Notes: generated by a model from the sequence alone, not told the origin. 64,000 nt of DNA from CBFHMJ01 sp965656875 (GCA_965656875.1 CBFHMJ010000041.1:142844-206843), one strand, 5' to 3'; shown: positions 1-9,395, numbered from the stretch's first letter. A program made the numbers and translations.

Positions 1-2334
1 ATTTGCCCTGGGTTTGAAGATGATGTTTACGGTGAACAGCCTTGTCAGGTGATGGATGGTATCTCCAGTCCTCAAGGAATGGAGGACGGTTGGTTGCCAG
101 GCGGTCGGACAGCGCCGGGTGTTAATGCCGACGGTGAATATCAGCCCTGGACATCAATGATTGTTAAGTTTGATCAGGCGTCAGGTGAGTGGCGTGACAC
201 TAAAGGGCGGAATTTTAGTAATGGCATTCGATTTTCGCTGCCTGATTATGATGTGTTTGGTATTGATAGTGAAAGCCTGACTATTTCTGAACAAATTCCG
301 CATGTTGGAACAACCTTGTTTACGATGGCAACTAATCCGGTAACCGGGGATTTGTTTGTCACGAATACGGAAGCCAATAATCACACTCGTTTTGAAGGAA
401 GTGGTGATTTTGCCGAAAGTACTGTTCAGGGAAATCTTGCCCGAACCCGAATAACTGTTATTGATGTCGATAACGGTAATGTGAAACCTCGTCATTTGAA
501 TCGTCATATCGACTATAACCAGTTGAAAGCGCCTGCAGGTACGAAACAACACAGTCTTTCCACACCCGGGCAACTGTCATTTTCTCAGAATGGAAAAACT
601 CTGTTCATGGCGGCTATGGGATCGGACAAAGTTGCGGTAATTCCTACCCAACAATTAACAGATTCTCGCTGGTGGGATCAGGAAGGTGAAGAGTTTGACC
701 CGACTACGGCTAGTGAACAATACATTGATGTGAGTGGCGGTCCGGTTGGTTTGCTTCTGAATGAATCGGCAAACAGACTTTATGTGATGACTCGCTACGA
801 CAATGCGATAGCCGTGGTAGCGCCTGATACGAAGCAAGTTTTACAACGTCAAATCATGCCTTCACCGGAACCTGAGAGCTTCAGTGCCGGACGTTTCATG
901 CTGTATGACGCTAATCGTTCATCCAGCAATGGTGAATCATCCTGTGCCAGTTGTCATATATCTGGCGATACTGACCATCTTAGCTGGAATCTGGGCAATC
1001 CTGATGCGTCCAATTTAAGAAATCCTCAACCGTTTCCTACCGAGAACTTTTTGAATCTTGGCTGCTTATTGGTTGGGCCGGATGAAGAAAGTTGTGCGTT
1101 ATTGGAGATTCTGAACGGTAACGGTGATGAACGTAGTATTGCAGCTATGAAAGGACCAATGACCACCCAAACGATGCGAGGCATGAGTACACATGGTCAT
1201 ATGCACTGGCGAGGTGATCGTTCGGTTGGATACTTTGGTGAAGATACTGCGCAGACGCTGGATGAACGAACGTCGTTTAAGAATTTTATTGTCGCGTTTG
1301 AGGGGTTGATGGGGCTGGATATACATCTTGAATCGGTTGAAGCCAGCGAAAAAACCGCTGATGTAGTCGCACTGGAGCAAGACATGGATAAGTTTGCCGA
1401 CTTTATGTTGCGTGTTGCTATGCCACCGAACCCAGTTCGAGGACTGGATAATTCATTGTCAGCTTCGGCGCAAAAGGGCGCTAATTTTTTTCATGGCGAA
1501 CGTCGTTCTGATGGCGTAGAAACAGACATTGCCGAGAATGGTGATTCGCCAGATGGCGTTAACTGTGCTGGCTGTCACGGTGTTGATCACGCTAAAGGAT
1601 TTTACGGCACCCGAGGTGAAGCGGCTCATGGTGGTGAAATTCAAATCTTTAAAGTCCCGCAACTTCGTAACCTTTATACACGAGTCGGTATGTTTGGTTT
1701 ACCGGATCGTGAAGGTTTCCTGCCATCGCATACACGAGAGCATCAGGGCGAGCAAATCAGAGGATTTGGCTTCTTACATGATGGTGCAACCGATCTACTA
1801 CTAAACTTTTTGAAAGGCGGTGTGTTTGATAACGGTGAAACTGGTTGTCCACAAGGTGCAGACGAGCGACATGGCTGTCACTTCAATGAAGGGGCTGTGG
1901 GTATTCCTGATGAAGCGACCAGACAAGGATTAGTTGATTACATGATGGAGTTCGACAACGACCTGGCACCTGTTGTCGGTCAACAGATTACGTTTAATCA
2001 GACGACGGCAGCACAAGTCAGCGCTCGACTGAATTTGTTAGAAGCGCGTGCAGGAACCCCCTTTGTGTCGAAAATCCTGGGTGGTGATGTCACGGAATGT
2101 GATTTGGTCGCAACAGGGGTGATCGCGCAGAAAAAGCGAGGGTATTTCTACAATGCTGCAGCAAAGCAATATGTTGCTGATTCTCGTGATGAAAGCCCGT
2201 TATCGTCCGAAGAACTCAGAGAGCTGGCGTCGCAAGATGCTAATTCCCTGACTTTTACCTGTGCAGTGCCAGGACTTGGCTGGCAACTGGCGGTTGACGC
2301 TGATTTGAATGGCGTTCTGAATGGAGACGAATAA
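1..2334 (+). CDS. Di-heme c-type cytochrome with beta-propeller region (5' end cut by window edge)
   Basis: The frame is open from base 1, so the true start lies outside the window. In the visible protein (777 codons) two CxxCH heme-binding motifs occur, CASCH near residue 315 and CAGCH near residue 522, so at least two covalent c-type hemes are expected in the periplasm. The N-terminal half holds repeat-like stretches of the YVTN beta-propeller type (for example GNARLYV-like NRLYVMTRYDN). The second half resembles the MauG / cytochrome c peroxidase superfamily, and the C-terminus ends in an Asp/Asn-rich DADLNGVLNG motif. The stop abuts the ATG of the next gene, so it is translationally linked to a membrane protein, a fatty acid hydroxylase and a Rieske oxygenase. 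Role inferred: periplasmic electron transfer or peroxide-dependent oxidation. The substrate is unknown. Confidence 0.75.
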   Translation: MCPGFEDDVYGEQPCQVMDGISSPQGMEDGWLPGGRTAPGVNADGEYQPWTSMIVKFDQASGEWRDTKGRNFSNGIRFSLPDYDVFGIDSESLTISEQIPHVGTTLFTMATNPVTGDLFVTNTEANNHTRFEGSGDFAESTVQGNLARTRITVIDVDNGNVKPRHLNRHIDYNQLKAPAGTKQHSLSTPGQLSFSQNGKTLFMAAMGSDKVAVIPTQQLTDSRWWDQEGEEFDPTTASEQYIDVSGGPVGLLLNESANRLYVMTRYDNAIAVVAPDTKQVLQRQIMPSPEPESFSAGRFMLYDANRSSSNGESSCASCHISGDTDHLSWNLGNPDASNLRNPQPFPTENFLNLGCLLVGPDEESCALLEILNGNGDERSIAAMKGPMTTQTMRGMSTHGHMHWRGDRSVGYFGEDTAQTLDERTSFKNFIVAFEGLMGLDIHLESVEASEKTADVVALEQDMDKFADFMLRVAMPPNPVRGLDNSLSASAQKGANFFHGERRSDGVETDIAENGDSPDGVNCAGCHGVDHAKGFYGTRGEAAHGGEIQIFKVPQLRNLYTRVGMFGLPDREGFLPSHTREHQGEQIRGFGFLHDGATDLLLNFLKGGVFDNGETGCPQGADERHGCHFNEGAVGIPDEATRQGLVDYMMEFDNDLAPVVGQQITFNQTTAAQVSARLNLLEARAGTPFVSKILGGDVTECDLVATGVIAQKKRGYFYNAAAKQYVADSRDESPLSSEELRELASQDANSLTFTCAVPGLGWQLAVDADLNGVLNGDE

Positions 2335-2523
2335 ATGACTGAAACATTTACTTATTGGTTAGGTGCTGCCCTCGTGCTGTGGGTTATTTATGACTTATTT
2401 AGCGGTAGTGCCTGGTTGCATCGTGAATATGTCAGAGCGGAAGAGCCGGTTGGCTACTGGCTCACTATGCTCTTATGGTCGGCTGTCGCTGCATCATGCT
2501 TTATCTATCCTTACTGGTCGTGA
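2335..2523 (+). CDS. Small two-TM membrane protein
   Basis: 62 codons. The ATG follows the stop of the cytochrome gene with no gap, which indicates translational coupling. Two hydrophobic segments are visible (about residues 6-24 and 42-60), joined by a short charged loop containing HREYVRAEE. The size suggests a small inner-membrane accessory protein, perhaps a partner of the adjacent oxidase-type proteins. I do not recognise a family. The conserved operon position is the main reason to call it real rather than a chance ORF. Confidence 0.55.
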   Translation: MTETFTYWLGAALVLWVIYDLFSGSAWLHREYVRAEEPVGYWLTMLLWSAVAASCFIYPYWS

Positions 2524-2546
2524 ACCGGATTATTTTTCGGAGATTT

Positions 2547-3140
2547 ATGATGAAAACTCAACACAACCCAATGATAAAAGCCTGCTATGTGTTGCTGGTT
2601 ATTTTTATGTTCGTATTCTTTTCATTGCTGGTTCGCCAATATGCCAATGCTGAAACTCAATCGGTTAACAAGACGAAACTACCGCAGCAAACGGTGCCAT
2701 TAATTTATCAAAGCGAGCATGTTGTAGTCGGCAGAGTATTTACTATTACGTTAGATAATCAGGCGGAAAAACAGATTACCCGAGCCTGGACTCAATACTT
2801 CAGTGCTGCCATGCCCCGGGCATTAAAACGTTATCAGGACGACGATTTTATCTACGTGGCTTACAGTGAATATTCTCAACGAGACAACACCATCATGATG
2901 ACTATTGGTATTAAAACGGACGAGCAGCCCACCGTGCCAAAGGGATTTAAACGTGCGTCACTTAAAGCCGGTAGTTATTATCAGGCTGATTCAGTGCTGA
3001 ATACCTGGCAGCAAGCTGAAACCCTGCCAGTAACATTGGCATTTACCAGTGATTTCGAACAATACGCATTCAATGAAAACTTCGAGATCGTAACGCAAAA
3101 GAGTTGGTCGCTGGTCACTGACGAGGTGAACCATGATTGA
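2547..3140 (+). CDS. Membrane-anchored GyrI-like effector-binding domain protein
   Basis: The start is taken at tandem ATGs (2547/2550) behind a GGAG at 2539-2542. The longer upstream reading frame overlaps the preceding gene out of context. One N-terminal hydrophobic segment (about residues 10-30, ending near NAE) looks like a signal anchor or signal peptide. The rest resembles the GyrI/AraC effector-binding fold seen in small-molecule sensor domains: VGRVFTI at the first strand, then an aromatic-rich middle (DDDFIYVAYSEY) and a GSYYQADS motif. There is no DNA-binding domain, so it is probably a periplasmic ligand-binding protein rather than a regulator. It overlaps the next gene by 8 bases (3133-3140). 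Confidence 0.55.
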   Translation: MMKTQHNPMIKACYVLLVIFMFVFFSLLVRQYANAETQSVNKTKLPQQTVPLIYQSEHVVVGRVFTITLDNQAEKQITRAWTQYFSAAMPRALKRYQDDDFIYVAYSEYSQRDNTIMMTIGIKTDEQPTVPKGFKRASLKAGSYYQADSVLNTWQQAETLPVTLAFTSDFEQYAFNENFEIVTQKSWSLVTDEVNHD

Positions 3141-4056
3141 GTGGATGAGTTATCTGGTGCCAGCGTCTTTTCAATCATTTGATGACATGATCGAGCATCT
3201 GGCATTCGACATCTATGACTGGGTTCTGGTGTTTGCCATCCTGTTTTTTACGCTGGAAGTCGCGGATGATTTGCTGCAACGACGACAGGCGGGCAAGCGA
3301 TTTCTGGAATCGATGTCCAGCATCATTACTCAAATTCCGTACTACATTACAGAGATCTTTATTTTTGGAAGTGCGGTATATCTCTATTTCACCGTTTATG
3401 AAGTGATCCCGTGGAAAATGCCAGATACGGCGTGGTGTTTTGTTCTTGTGCTGTTACTGGCTGATTTTACTTACTACGTTGAACATTACTTTTTACACCG
3501 CATTCGGTTGTTGTGGGTCGCTCATTCTGTTCATCATAGTTCGACTGTGATGAATACCGCGATGGCTTTCAGGTTCAGTCTGTTTGATCCAGTCGTATCC
3601 GTGTTATTCCATTTTCCGCTGGTATTAATGGGCTTTAATCCAATCTATATATTCGCGGCTGAAGTACTGGTTCAGGCGTATCAGTTTTGGATTCATAACG
3701 AAATGTTCGGCAAGCTCGGGCCATTAGAATGGGTGTTTAACACACCATCTCACCACCGGGTTCATCATGGTTCGGATAAAAAGTATCTGGATAAGAACTT
3801 TGGCGGCATCCTGATTATCTGGGATCGATTATTCGGAACTTTTCAGGCAGAAGAAGAAACGCCAAATTACGGGCTGACCAAGCCGTTAAATTCTATTAAT
3901 CCGATCAAGGTTCAGTTTTTCGAATGGGTGAATTTATGGCGTGATCTTCGGAGTGAAAAAGGCAAAGGGCATCGGTTGAGTTACCTGTTCAGAGCGCCAG
4001 GCTGGACACCAGAATCATCAGGTAATACGTCGCAGCGAGGTACGTTTCATGACTGA
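3133..4056 (+). CDS. Fatty acid hydroxylase / sterol desaturase family membrane di-iron protein
   Basis: 307 codons. The three histidine clusters of the family are present: HYFLH (118-122), HSVHH (131-135) and HHRVHH (207-212), with an extra His near 188. Together these ligate two irons at the membrane face. Hydrophobic segments lie at about 30-45, 68-90, 100-115 and 150-180. Members oxidise C-H bonds of lipids such as sterols, carotenoids, fatty acids and alkylglycerols; the substrate here cannot be read from sequence. The gene overlaps both neighbours (8 bases each side), and the next gene is a second oxygen-activating enzyme, suggesting sequential oxidation of one hydrophobic substrate. 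The upstream cytochrome might supply or accept electrons; this is inference. Confidence 0.85.
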   Translation: MIEWMSYLVPASFQSFDDMIEHLAFDIYDWVLVFAILFFTLEVADDLLQRRQAGKRFLESMSSIITQIPYYITEIFIFGSAVYLYFTVYEVIPWKMPDTAWCFVLVLLLADFTYYVEHYFLHRIRLLWVAHSVHHSSTVMNTAMAFRFSLFDPVVSVLFHFPLVLMGFNPIYIFAAEVLVQAYQFWIHNEMFGKLGPLEWVFNTPSHHRVHHGSDKKYLDKNFGGILIIWDRLFGTFQAEEETPNYGLTKPLNSINPIKVQFFEWVNLWRDLRSEKGKGHRLSYLFRAPGWTPESSGNTSQRGTFHD

Positions 4057-5254
4057 GTCAAATAATGGGATAGCTGAAAACACGGAGTTACGAAACAGCG
4101 TGTTACCCGCAGAAGCGTATTACTGTCCTCGTTGGTTTTCGCTTGAACAGCAGTACATTTTTTCTCGTCACTGGTTGTGCGCCGGGTTCATTGAAGATCT
4201 AACCAAACCCGGCGATTTTCTTACGGTGCAGGCTGGTAGAGATAACTTGCTGGTGGTTCTTGATAATGAACATCAATTACAAGCATTTCACAATATTTGT
4301 CGTCACCGTGGGACGCGTCTTAAAGAGGGGAGTGGGCATTGTGGGCGTGCAATTACTTGCCCTTACCATGACTGGACATGGGATTTAGCCGGAAATCTGA
4401 AAGGAATTCCTTCGAAACGTGATGAGTTTCCGGTGACTAATTTGGCTGACTGGCCATTAAAAAAAGCATCGGTAGCAACCTGGCGAGGTATGATTTGGGT
4501 GAATGCTCAACCTGATGCTGGTGATATTCAACAATGGTTTGAACCGATTGAACCCTGGTTAGGGCCTCATGATCCACAAACCCTGGTTGAATCGGTAGAT
4601 GATTTGTATGACAACGTGATTCAGGCTAACTGGAAAATCGTGGTTGAGAACTACATCGACCATTATCACCTGGCGCATTTACATGCCGGAACATTAAACA
4701 TGTATGATCATAAACAGGCTGTTTATGGCTTTCATGGGGCGCATTTTGGTTTCTTTGAACCCTTAGAAGCAGGCTATGCCAGTAAGTTATCAGAAGCTTC
4801 TCCACTGCCACTGATTTCAGCGGTTGATAAAGATTCACCGGGTGCATGGGTGCCGATGTTATTTCCTGGGATTGGCCTGGCGGAATCTGAATCATCCTGG
4901 TCTGTTTTTGTCATCATACCGCTTTCACCAACCAGTTCTCGGGTTATCGTCAGAACCAAAGTTGAACCTGCATCGAACTGGCAATATATGATGCAGATGG
5001 CCCGTTCATCGTCGTTCTGGTATCGCAGAGTTCGGCCAAAATCGGCACAGCTTGAAGCTTCGCATCCGTTGGGTTCTGCCGATTTTATGCAAGAAGACGT
5101 GTATATCTGTGAGCAACTACAAAAGTCAGTGACCAGCTCTCATTTTGAACCTGGCCCATCGGCACAAAACAGCGAAGCTCCAGTACGACAACATCAGCAA
5201 TTGATTCGCTCGTTGATTTACCCTCACTGGTCAGCTAATACACGCAGCGGATAA
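4049..5254 (+). CDS. Rieske non-heme iron oxygenase, large (alpha) subunit
   Basis: 401 codons. The Rieske [2Fe-2S] site is C84-x-H86 and C104-x2-H107. The mononuclear iron site fits D204, H207 and H212 within NYIDHYHLAHLH. Length and order match ring-hydroxylating or quaternary-amine oxygenase alpha subunits of the choline monooxygenase / GbcA / carnitine oxygenase type. No reductase or beta subunit is encoded nearby, so the reductase must be elsewhere. It overlaps the fatty acid hydroxylase gene by 8 bases and converges on the S51 peptidase gene with 24 bases shared at the 3' ends. The substrate is unknown; the neighbour suggests a lipid or sterol-like compound. Confidence 0.88.
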   Translation: MTESNNGIAENTELRNSVLPAEAYYCPRWFSLEQQYIFSRHWLCAGFIEDLTKPGDFLTVQAGRDNLLVVLDNEHQLQAFHNICRHRGTRLKEGSGHCGRAITCPYHDWTWDLAGNLKGIPSKRDEFPVTNLADWPLKKASVATWRGMIWVNAQPDAGDIQQWFEPIEPWLGPHDPQTLVESVDDLYDNVIQANWKIVVENYIDHYHLAHLHAGTLNMYDHKQAVYGFHGAHFGFFEPLEAGYASKLSEASPLPLISAVDKDSPGAWVPMLFPGIGLAESESSWSVFVIIPLSPTSSRVIVRTKVEPASNWQYMMQMARSSSFWYRRVRPKSAQLEASHPLGSADFMQEDVYICEQLQKSVTSSHFEPGPSAQNSEAPVRQHQQLIRSLIYPHWSANTRSG

Positions 5255-5914
5255 TAACTGATGAACCGCAGAAGGATCTGCAATCACTTTTCCTTTCCAC
5301 GCTACGGTGGGTTGACCGACTAAGGTTAGCTCACCGTTTTTGATCACAACGGCATCATCATCACTCGCAAGTACGACTGGAAAATCAACGGATGCTAATT
5401 GAGACGCTAATTGTTGTTGTCTGGCTGGGTCATTTTCTACATGGGGAAGAAAGCCAAAAGGTACAAGGTTAAATCCCAGGGTGTTCTCCAGGTTGACATC
5501 ATTCGGATCGCCGCAAAGTCCTGCGATGTTGATATCAGGCGTCATAAGCAATGCACCTGCACTCAGGCCGATCAATGTTCCGCCATTTTTCACCCATTGA
5601 ATAAATGCTGACATGGCATGATGTTGCTGTAATCCCTTTAGAAATCGGAAGGTATTACCACCGGAGAGATGAATTACCGAGTAATCAAAGAGCTGTTGTA
5701 AAAGCTTGTCATCGTAATCATCTTCAAAATCAACATAGTGTGTGACAGATATATTGCTGCGCTGATACACGCACTGCGTATAGTGGAAGTACGCACGTTC
5801 AGCGTCGTGTTCTGAAGAGACATAGCCGACGGCCTGATGTTTGTCATCAATAATATGTTCTATCGCTTGTTGACCGGCTGCGCCGTTGTGATTGCTGATT
5901 AATGCGAGATTCAT
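5231..5914 (-). CDS. Peptidase E-like (S51) serine peptidase
   Basis: 227 codons. The family motifs SGGNT (84-88) and GLSAGA with nucleophile Ser118 are present in the class I glutamine amidotransferase-like fold typical of dipeptidase E and cyanophycinase. The usual role is cytosolic cleavage of Asp-X dipeptides, and the closeness to true PepE (about 230 residues) fits. No signal peptide is visible. It is transcribed against the Rieske oxygenase gene, overlapping it tail to tail by 24 bases, so it is a separate unit. Confidence 0.8.
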   Translation of the reverse strand: MNLALISNHNGAAGQQAIEHIIDDKHQAVGYVSSEHDAERAYFHYTQCVYQRSNISVTHYVDFEDDYDDKLLQQLFDYSVIHLSGGNTFRFLKGLQQHHAMSAFIQWVKNGGTLIGLSAGALLMTPDINIAGLCGDPNDVNLENTLGFNLVPFGFLPHVENDPARQQQLASQLASVDFPVVLASDDDAVVIKNGELTLVGQPTVAWKGKVIADPSAVHQLLSAACIS

Positions 5915-6108
5915 AGATTACCATTTGCACCTGAATTGGTGTTATTTGTTACATTTTGTTAGTAAATTACTCAGTTGTGTATTTACCATACAATGTCGGT
6001 GTTACAGTAGCTATCGCAACATTGGTTGCAACAACATAATAATCAACGACAGTGGAGCAGTCGTACTATTGAACGGCTGCTTTCGGTAGTTTTTATAAGG
6101 AAATCAAT

Positions 6109-6444
6109 ATGAAACGTATCACAACTTCTCTTCTTTTGACATTAGCTGTTTCAAGTTCTGCATTCGCAGGTAGTTATCAATATGGCAAGGTGACTGAAGT
6201 CGCTACAACAGGCGATGCAGTAACATTTCAACTGGATACCACTGATGGTGCTGATATTCGTGCGGATAATTGTCAGGCTGACACCTTGAACTTTAGTATC
6301 AACTTTGCAACAAAAGCGGCTGCTAAAGCGATGTTTGATATTGTCATGGAATCAAAGCGCACTGGTGTCAAAATCGGTGTTAATGGCGATGGTAACTGTT
6401 GGGCAAATGGTGAATTTGAAAACGCCGATTCTATTGCCTTCTAA
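6109..6444 (+). CDS. Small exported protein of unknown function
   Basis: 111 codons with a clear signal peptide (MKR, hydrophobic stretch, cleavage after AFA near residue 21). The AAGGAA ribosome-binding site lies 7-8 bases before the ATG. The mature part has two Cys residues (in DNCQADT and GNCWANG), probably forming a disulfide, and is rich in Thr, Asp and Ala. It stands alone, between a divergent peptidase gene and a strong terminator at 6481-6512. I do not recognise a family. Confidence 0.7.
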   Translation: MKRITTSLLLTLAVSSSAFAGSYQYGKVTEVATTGDAVTFQLDTTDGADIRADNCQADTLNFSINFATKAAAKAMFDIVMESKRTGVKIGVNGDGNCWANGEFENADSIAF

Positions 6445-6480
6445 TCCCGCTCAGGCAGCCTCTGTATGAGTGACAAGATA

Positions 6481-6512
6481 AACGAGCAGCGTGACTATGT
6501 TGCTCGTTTTTT
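6481..6512 (+). terminator. Rho-independent terminator after the small exported protein
   Basis: Arms AACGAGCA (6481-6488) and TGCTCGTT (6501-6508) pair perfectly, with a 12-base loop and a run of T directly after. Confidence 0.85.
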
Positions 6513-6835
6513 ACTGTAAAAGGGGTATTGGTTTCGCTTTATCAGAATAAACACGACAGTTTAAAAAAATGAATGGTTAACTGTTATTTGGGTTAGGTGG
6601 TATTTCGAATTACTCTTATCTGATTGATTAATAATAACTATACTTCAAGATGTAAACACTCTCCCTTTGTTAAGAAATCGCATTGAAAAGTTGTCATTAA
6701 TTGACTTTTGTTAATGCGGTCTTTTAAAATCCGCCCCTTTCTATAAACAGTAAATAAACAATAGATGATACTTTTTGACTGTCCTGACCGTTCAGTGGCA
6801 GGAATCAGGTCATTTATCTGGAGGTGGTAACAAGG
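6513..6835. other. Intergenic leader before the desaturase gene, no gene seen
   Basis: AT-rich sequence with no credible coding frame on either strand. It presumably contains the promoter of the desaturase. The GGAGGT at 6820-6825 is the ribosome-binding site that decides the ATG at 6836. Confidence 0.5.
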
Positions 6836-7888
6836 ATGAGTCAAACAGCATCAAACGATAGCACCGCAAAACGTGGCAAAATTACTCAGCTTGATCCGGT
6901 ATACCCGACTGAACATGCAGACGGCTCAGTACGAAAGCCAACCTTGACGGAAGTACTTCGCCAGTATTTGCATGTCATCAACCCTCGCCGGGACAGCAGT
7001 CACTGGCTGAATCTTCATGTGGAAATCTATTTTTATCTAGCACTATTCTTTTTTATCGTGTTTTTGACACAGTATTTGACCGTTATGAATGTGGTTATTT
7101 TCTCTGTGGTGTTTTATGTCATGGCGAATGTTCTTAACACATTCTGGTATCACCGTTTTTGCAGTCATAACGCATTTACCTTTACCAATGGTGTCGTGCC
7201 GACGTTGATTATGTGGTTCAACCCGATTGCTTACCGTGAAGAAGTGTATGCATTTAATCATTTGTTGCATCACCGATTTTCCGATACAAAAGACGATCCT
7301 TACGGGCCGCATCTGGGTTGGATGGGGAATTTCTTTGCGTCACCCTTTTATAAAGTTGATCGTTCGATCAGTGAAGCCGATTTTGAGCACCTGAAGAAAG
7401 TACTCAGTCATATTGGTTTATCTTTCGCTTCCTATGAGAGCTTCAAACGGTGGGGCAGTGTTGAATCTGTTTCATCGTTTTTATTGCGTTCCACTTTTGC
7501 CAATATTTTCTGGGCTTCAATCATGTGGTGGCTGGGGGGCTTTGAGCTGTTGACGGTCTGGTTCGCGATTATCTTTGCCTATCATGCGGTAGCGCGTGAC
7601 TTCAATTATCGCGGGCACGGTGGTAGTGCTGAACAGGCGCAACATAAAGATAATGTTGACTTTTATCGTAGCTCGAAAGCACTTAATCAGGTGTTTTATG
7701 GCTTAAGTGCGGGTGAATGGCATAACAATCATCATGCATTTCAGCGTTCAGCGAATGCGGGTTTCCTTCCTTATCAACTGGATATTCCTTTCTTGCTGGT
7801 CAAGTTACTGAAAAAACTGGGTATTGTCGCAAAATACAACGATGCACAGGAAGCTTTTGAGCGTAAGTATCTGAATAACTCAGATTGA
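6836..7888 (+). CDS. Acyl-CoA / acyl-lipid delta-9-type fatty acid desaturase
   Basis: 350 codons from the ATG at 6836, chosen because GGAGGT lies 10 bases upstream; an in-frame GTG at 6824 falls inside that ribosome-binding site. The three histidine boxes of membrane desaturases are present: a first box in FWYHRFCSH, a second in HLLHHRF, and a third in EWHNNHH. Hydrophobic segments precede and separate them. Such enzymes insert a double bond into acyl chains in the inner membrane using O2 and electrons from ferredoxin or cytochrome b5-type donors. The box spacing is closest to stearoyl-CoA desaturase-like bacterial DesC/Des9 enzymes. It is a single-gene unit. Confidence 0.85.
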   Translation: MSQTASNDSTAKRGKITQLDPVYPTEHADGSVRKPTLTEVLRQYLHVINPRRDSSHWLNLHVEIYFYLALFFFIVFLTQYLTVMNVVIFSVVFYVMANVLNTFWYHRFCSHNAFTFTNGVVPTLIMWFNPIAYREEVYAFNHLLHHRFSDTKDDPYGPHLGWMGNFFASPFYKVDRSISEADFEHLKKVLSHIGLSFASYESFKRWGSVESVSSFLLRSTFANIFWASIMWWLGGFELLTVWFAIIFAYHAVARDFNYRGHGGSAEQAQHKDNVDFYRSSKALNQVFYGLSAGEWHNNHHAFQRSANAGFLPYQLDIPFLLVKLLKKLGIVAKYNDAQEAFERKYLNNSD

Positions 7889-7918
7889 TCTAAGCCTTTT
7901 ATTGACCGAAGTCTGTTA

Positions 7919-7949
7919 AAACAAGCCCTGGTTTTGCCACGGCTTGTTT
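7919..7949 (+). terminator. Hairpin after the desaturase gene
   Basis: Arms AAACAAGCC (7919-7927) and GGCTTGTTT (7941-7949), perfect 9-bp stem with a 13-base loop. The T tract is short and partly inside the stem, so termination is plausible but not certain. It lies between convergent genes and could serve both. Confidence 0.5.
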
Positions 7950-7996
7950 AAACACGCGATAAATTGCGGATCAAAGATTACTTACCACTGTCGTTA

Positions 7997-9082
7997 TTAT
8001 TCGTCTGATGACCGGGCGAATGCCATAACACCAAAAAACGCTAACGCTTCCTCTCGCGAAAGTGGTTCAAGTTCCTGAATGACTTGATGAATGATCGCAG
8101 CTCTCGAACTATTCTGACCAAACTGTATCAGGCTCTGTAACGCAGCATCAGCGCCAATGTGATTTGATACCACATCTTCTTCTTTGAATGCGGACATCGG
8201 TGCAAAATATAGTTGTGCAACCTCAATAAACCACGGACCAAAGCGTGAAACCACAGGGATAAATGCTGTTGGATTGCTGGTGGCACTAATGACATGTTTT
8301 AAATCGATCCATCCAGCCTTTCGCGTATAAATGTACCGTTGGTTTTCATCCATGCCTTTACCGGACGCGCCAATCACCCAGTAGCTGAATGCAACATTAT
8401 CCATGGCGAATTCAACAATCTGTTGAACCTGAGCCGGGTCTGCATATTCCTGTAAATTCCCTAAGTCAAACCAGGTTGGTGCCATCGTTGCGACCTGATG
8501 ATGTCGCTCGCCAAAGCAAACTTTTCCCTGTTTTACATAAACATCACTGATGTTTGCAGAAACCTCAGCATTATCGAAGCAGGGAGGTAATTGAAACAGA
8601 GCCATTGTCTGTGTGGATTGTGAAATGTTGCCTCTGTCAGGATCGCTCGCACTAAAAAATACGGGTTCTCTGCCATAAAACAATCGTAAATAGATCGTGT
8701 TGTTTTGATCTGGCGTAATTAAAAAATCACGCTGGACCAGAGGTCTGGAATCCGGATTTTTAATGTAGCCAATAGCAAATTGATGGCGTCCTGGTGTTAG
8801 GTATACCGTGGTTTTTTCCTCTGTTTTAAGTAATGCAACAGGCTGTTCATCAATAATGAGCATAGCATTCATCATCAGTCCTAAAGCGCCGGATTCTCGT
8901 GAAATGGTCACAGGAATCTTGTTATTAGCTTGTTCATAGCTTGTTTGATTCAGTTGTCTGTCTACCGGAACTGTCGATGGATGATCTGAAGGTTGAGTCT
9001 GCGTGAGTGTTGCACAGCCAGATAAGATTGATGTTGAGTAAATGATTATAAAATACAGTTGCTTATGGTTGATTAATGACAT
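7997..9082 (-). CDS. Putative outer-membrane or periplasmic lipoprotein, unknown function
   Basis: The start is placed at the ATG whose complement ends at 9082, giving MSLINHK followed by a hydrophobic segment and the lipobox LSGC, so the mature protein should begin with a lipidated Cys. The open frame extends further upstream but would put 19 extra residues before the signal sequence. The mature protein (about 340 residues) has a beta-rich N-terminal part with a PGRHQFAIG motif, as in PEGA/DUF2846-type domains. The C-terminal half I cannot assign. It is transcribed divergently from the 11-gene cluster at 9537, which makes a functional link possible. Confidence 0.6.
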   Translation of the reverse strand: MSLINHKQLYFIIIYSTSILSGCATLTQTQPSDHPSTVPVDRQLNQTSYEQANNKIPVTISRESGALGLMMNAMLIIDEQPVALLKTEEKTTVYLTPGRHQFAIGYIKNPDSRPLVQRDFLITPDQNNTIYLRLFYGREPVFFSASDPDRGNISQSTQTMALFQLPPCFDNAEVSANISDVYVKQGKVCFGERHHQVATMAPTWFDLGNLQEYADPAQVQQIVEFAMDNVAFSYWVIGASGKGMDENQRYIYTRKAGWIDLKHVISATSNPTAFIPVVSRFGPWFIEVAQLYFAPMSAFKEEDVVSNHIGADAALQSLIQFGQNSSRAAIIHQVIQELEPLSREEALAFFGVMAFARSSDE

Positions 9083-9189
9083 GAACAGATAATGACTCCT
9101 TGTTCTGTTTACCGTGAATGAAACCCAGTTAAGTAACATATGTGTTTATTTTTGGCTGGCTATTGTGATGATTGTTAATGTTTAAAACA

Positions 9190-9395
9190 AACGTATTTCA
9201 CTTGTTTTTCCATTATTTATAGCAATTTTGTGTGAGAACGATTTTTATTGAACGTATTTCATACTGATGTATCTGGTGTACCTGCGATGATGTTGGAAGA
9301 ACGTACTTCCCGTTGCGAATTGTTTATCAATAATGAACAAGCTCAGACCCGGTTCTGGAACGGTATATTCATTATTGTTTATCTAACGTATCTTA
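9190..9395. repeat. Four AACGTA-type short repeats upstream of the 11-gene cluster
   Basis: AACGTATTTCA occurs at 9190-9200 and identically at 9251-9261. Related copies are AACGTACTTCC at 9300-9310 and AACGTATCTTA at 9385-9395. All are on the plus strand in the gap between the divergent lipoprotein gene and the cluster. They could be direct-repeat binding sites for a regulator. The AT-rich background makes chance resemblance possible for the two weaker copies. Confidence 0.4.
9328..9377. repeat. Two-tier inverted repeat in the cluster leader
   Basis: CAATAATGAA (9328-9337) and TTCATTATTG (9368-9377) form a perfect 10-bp outer stem. Within the loop, a second near-perfect hairpin is formed around GGTTCTGGAAC. 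This may be an RNA structure or a large operator. No T tract follows, so it is not a normal terminator. Confidence 0.5.
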
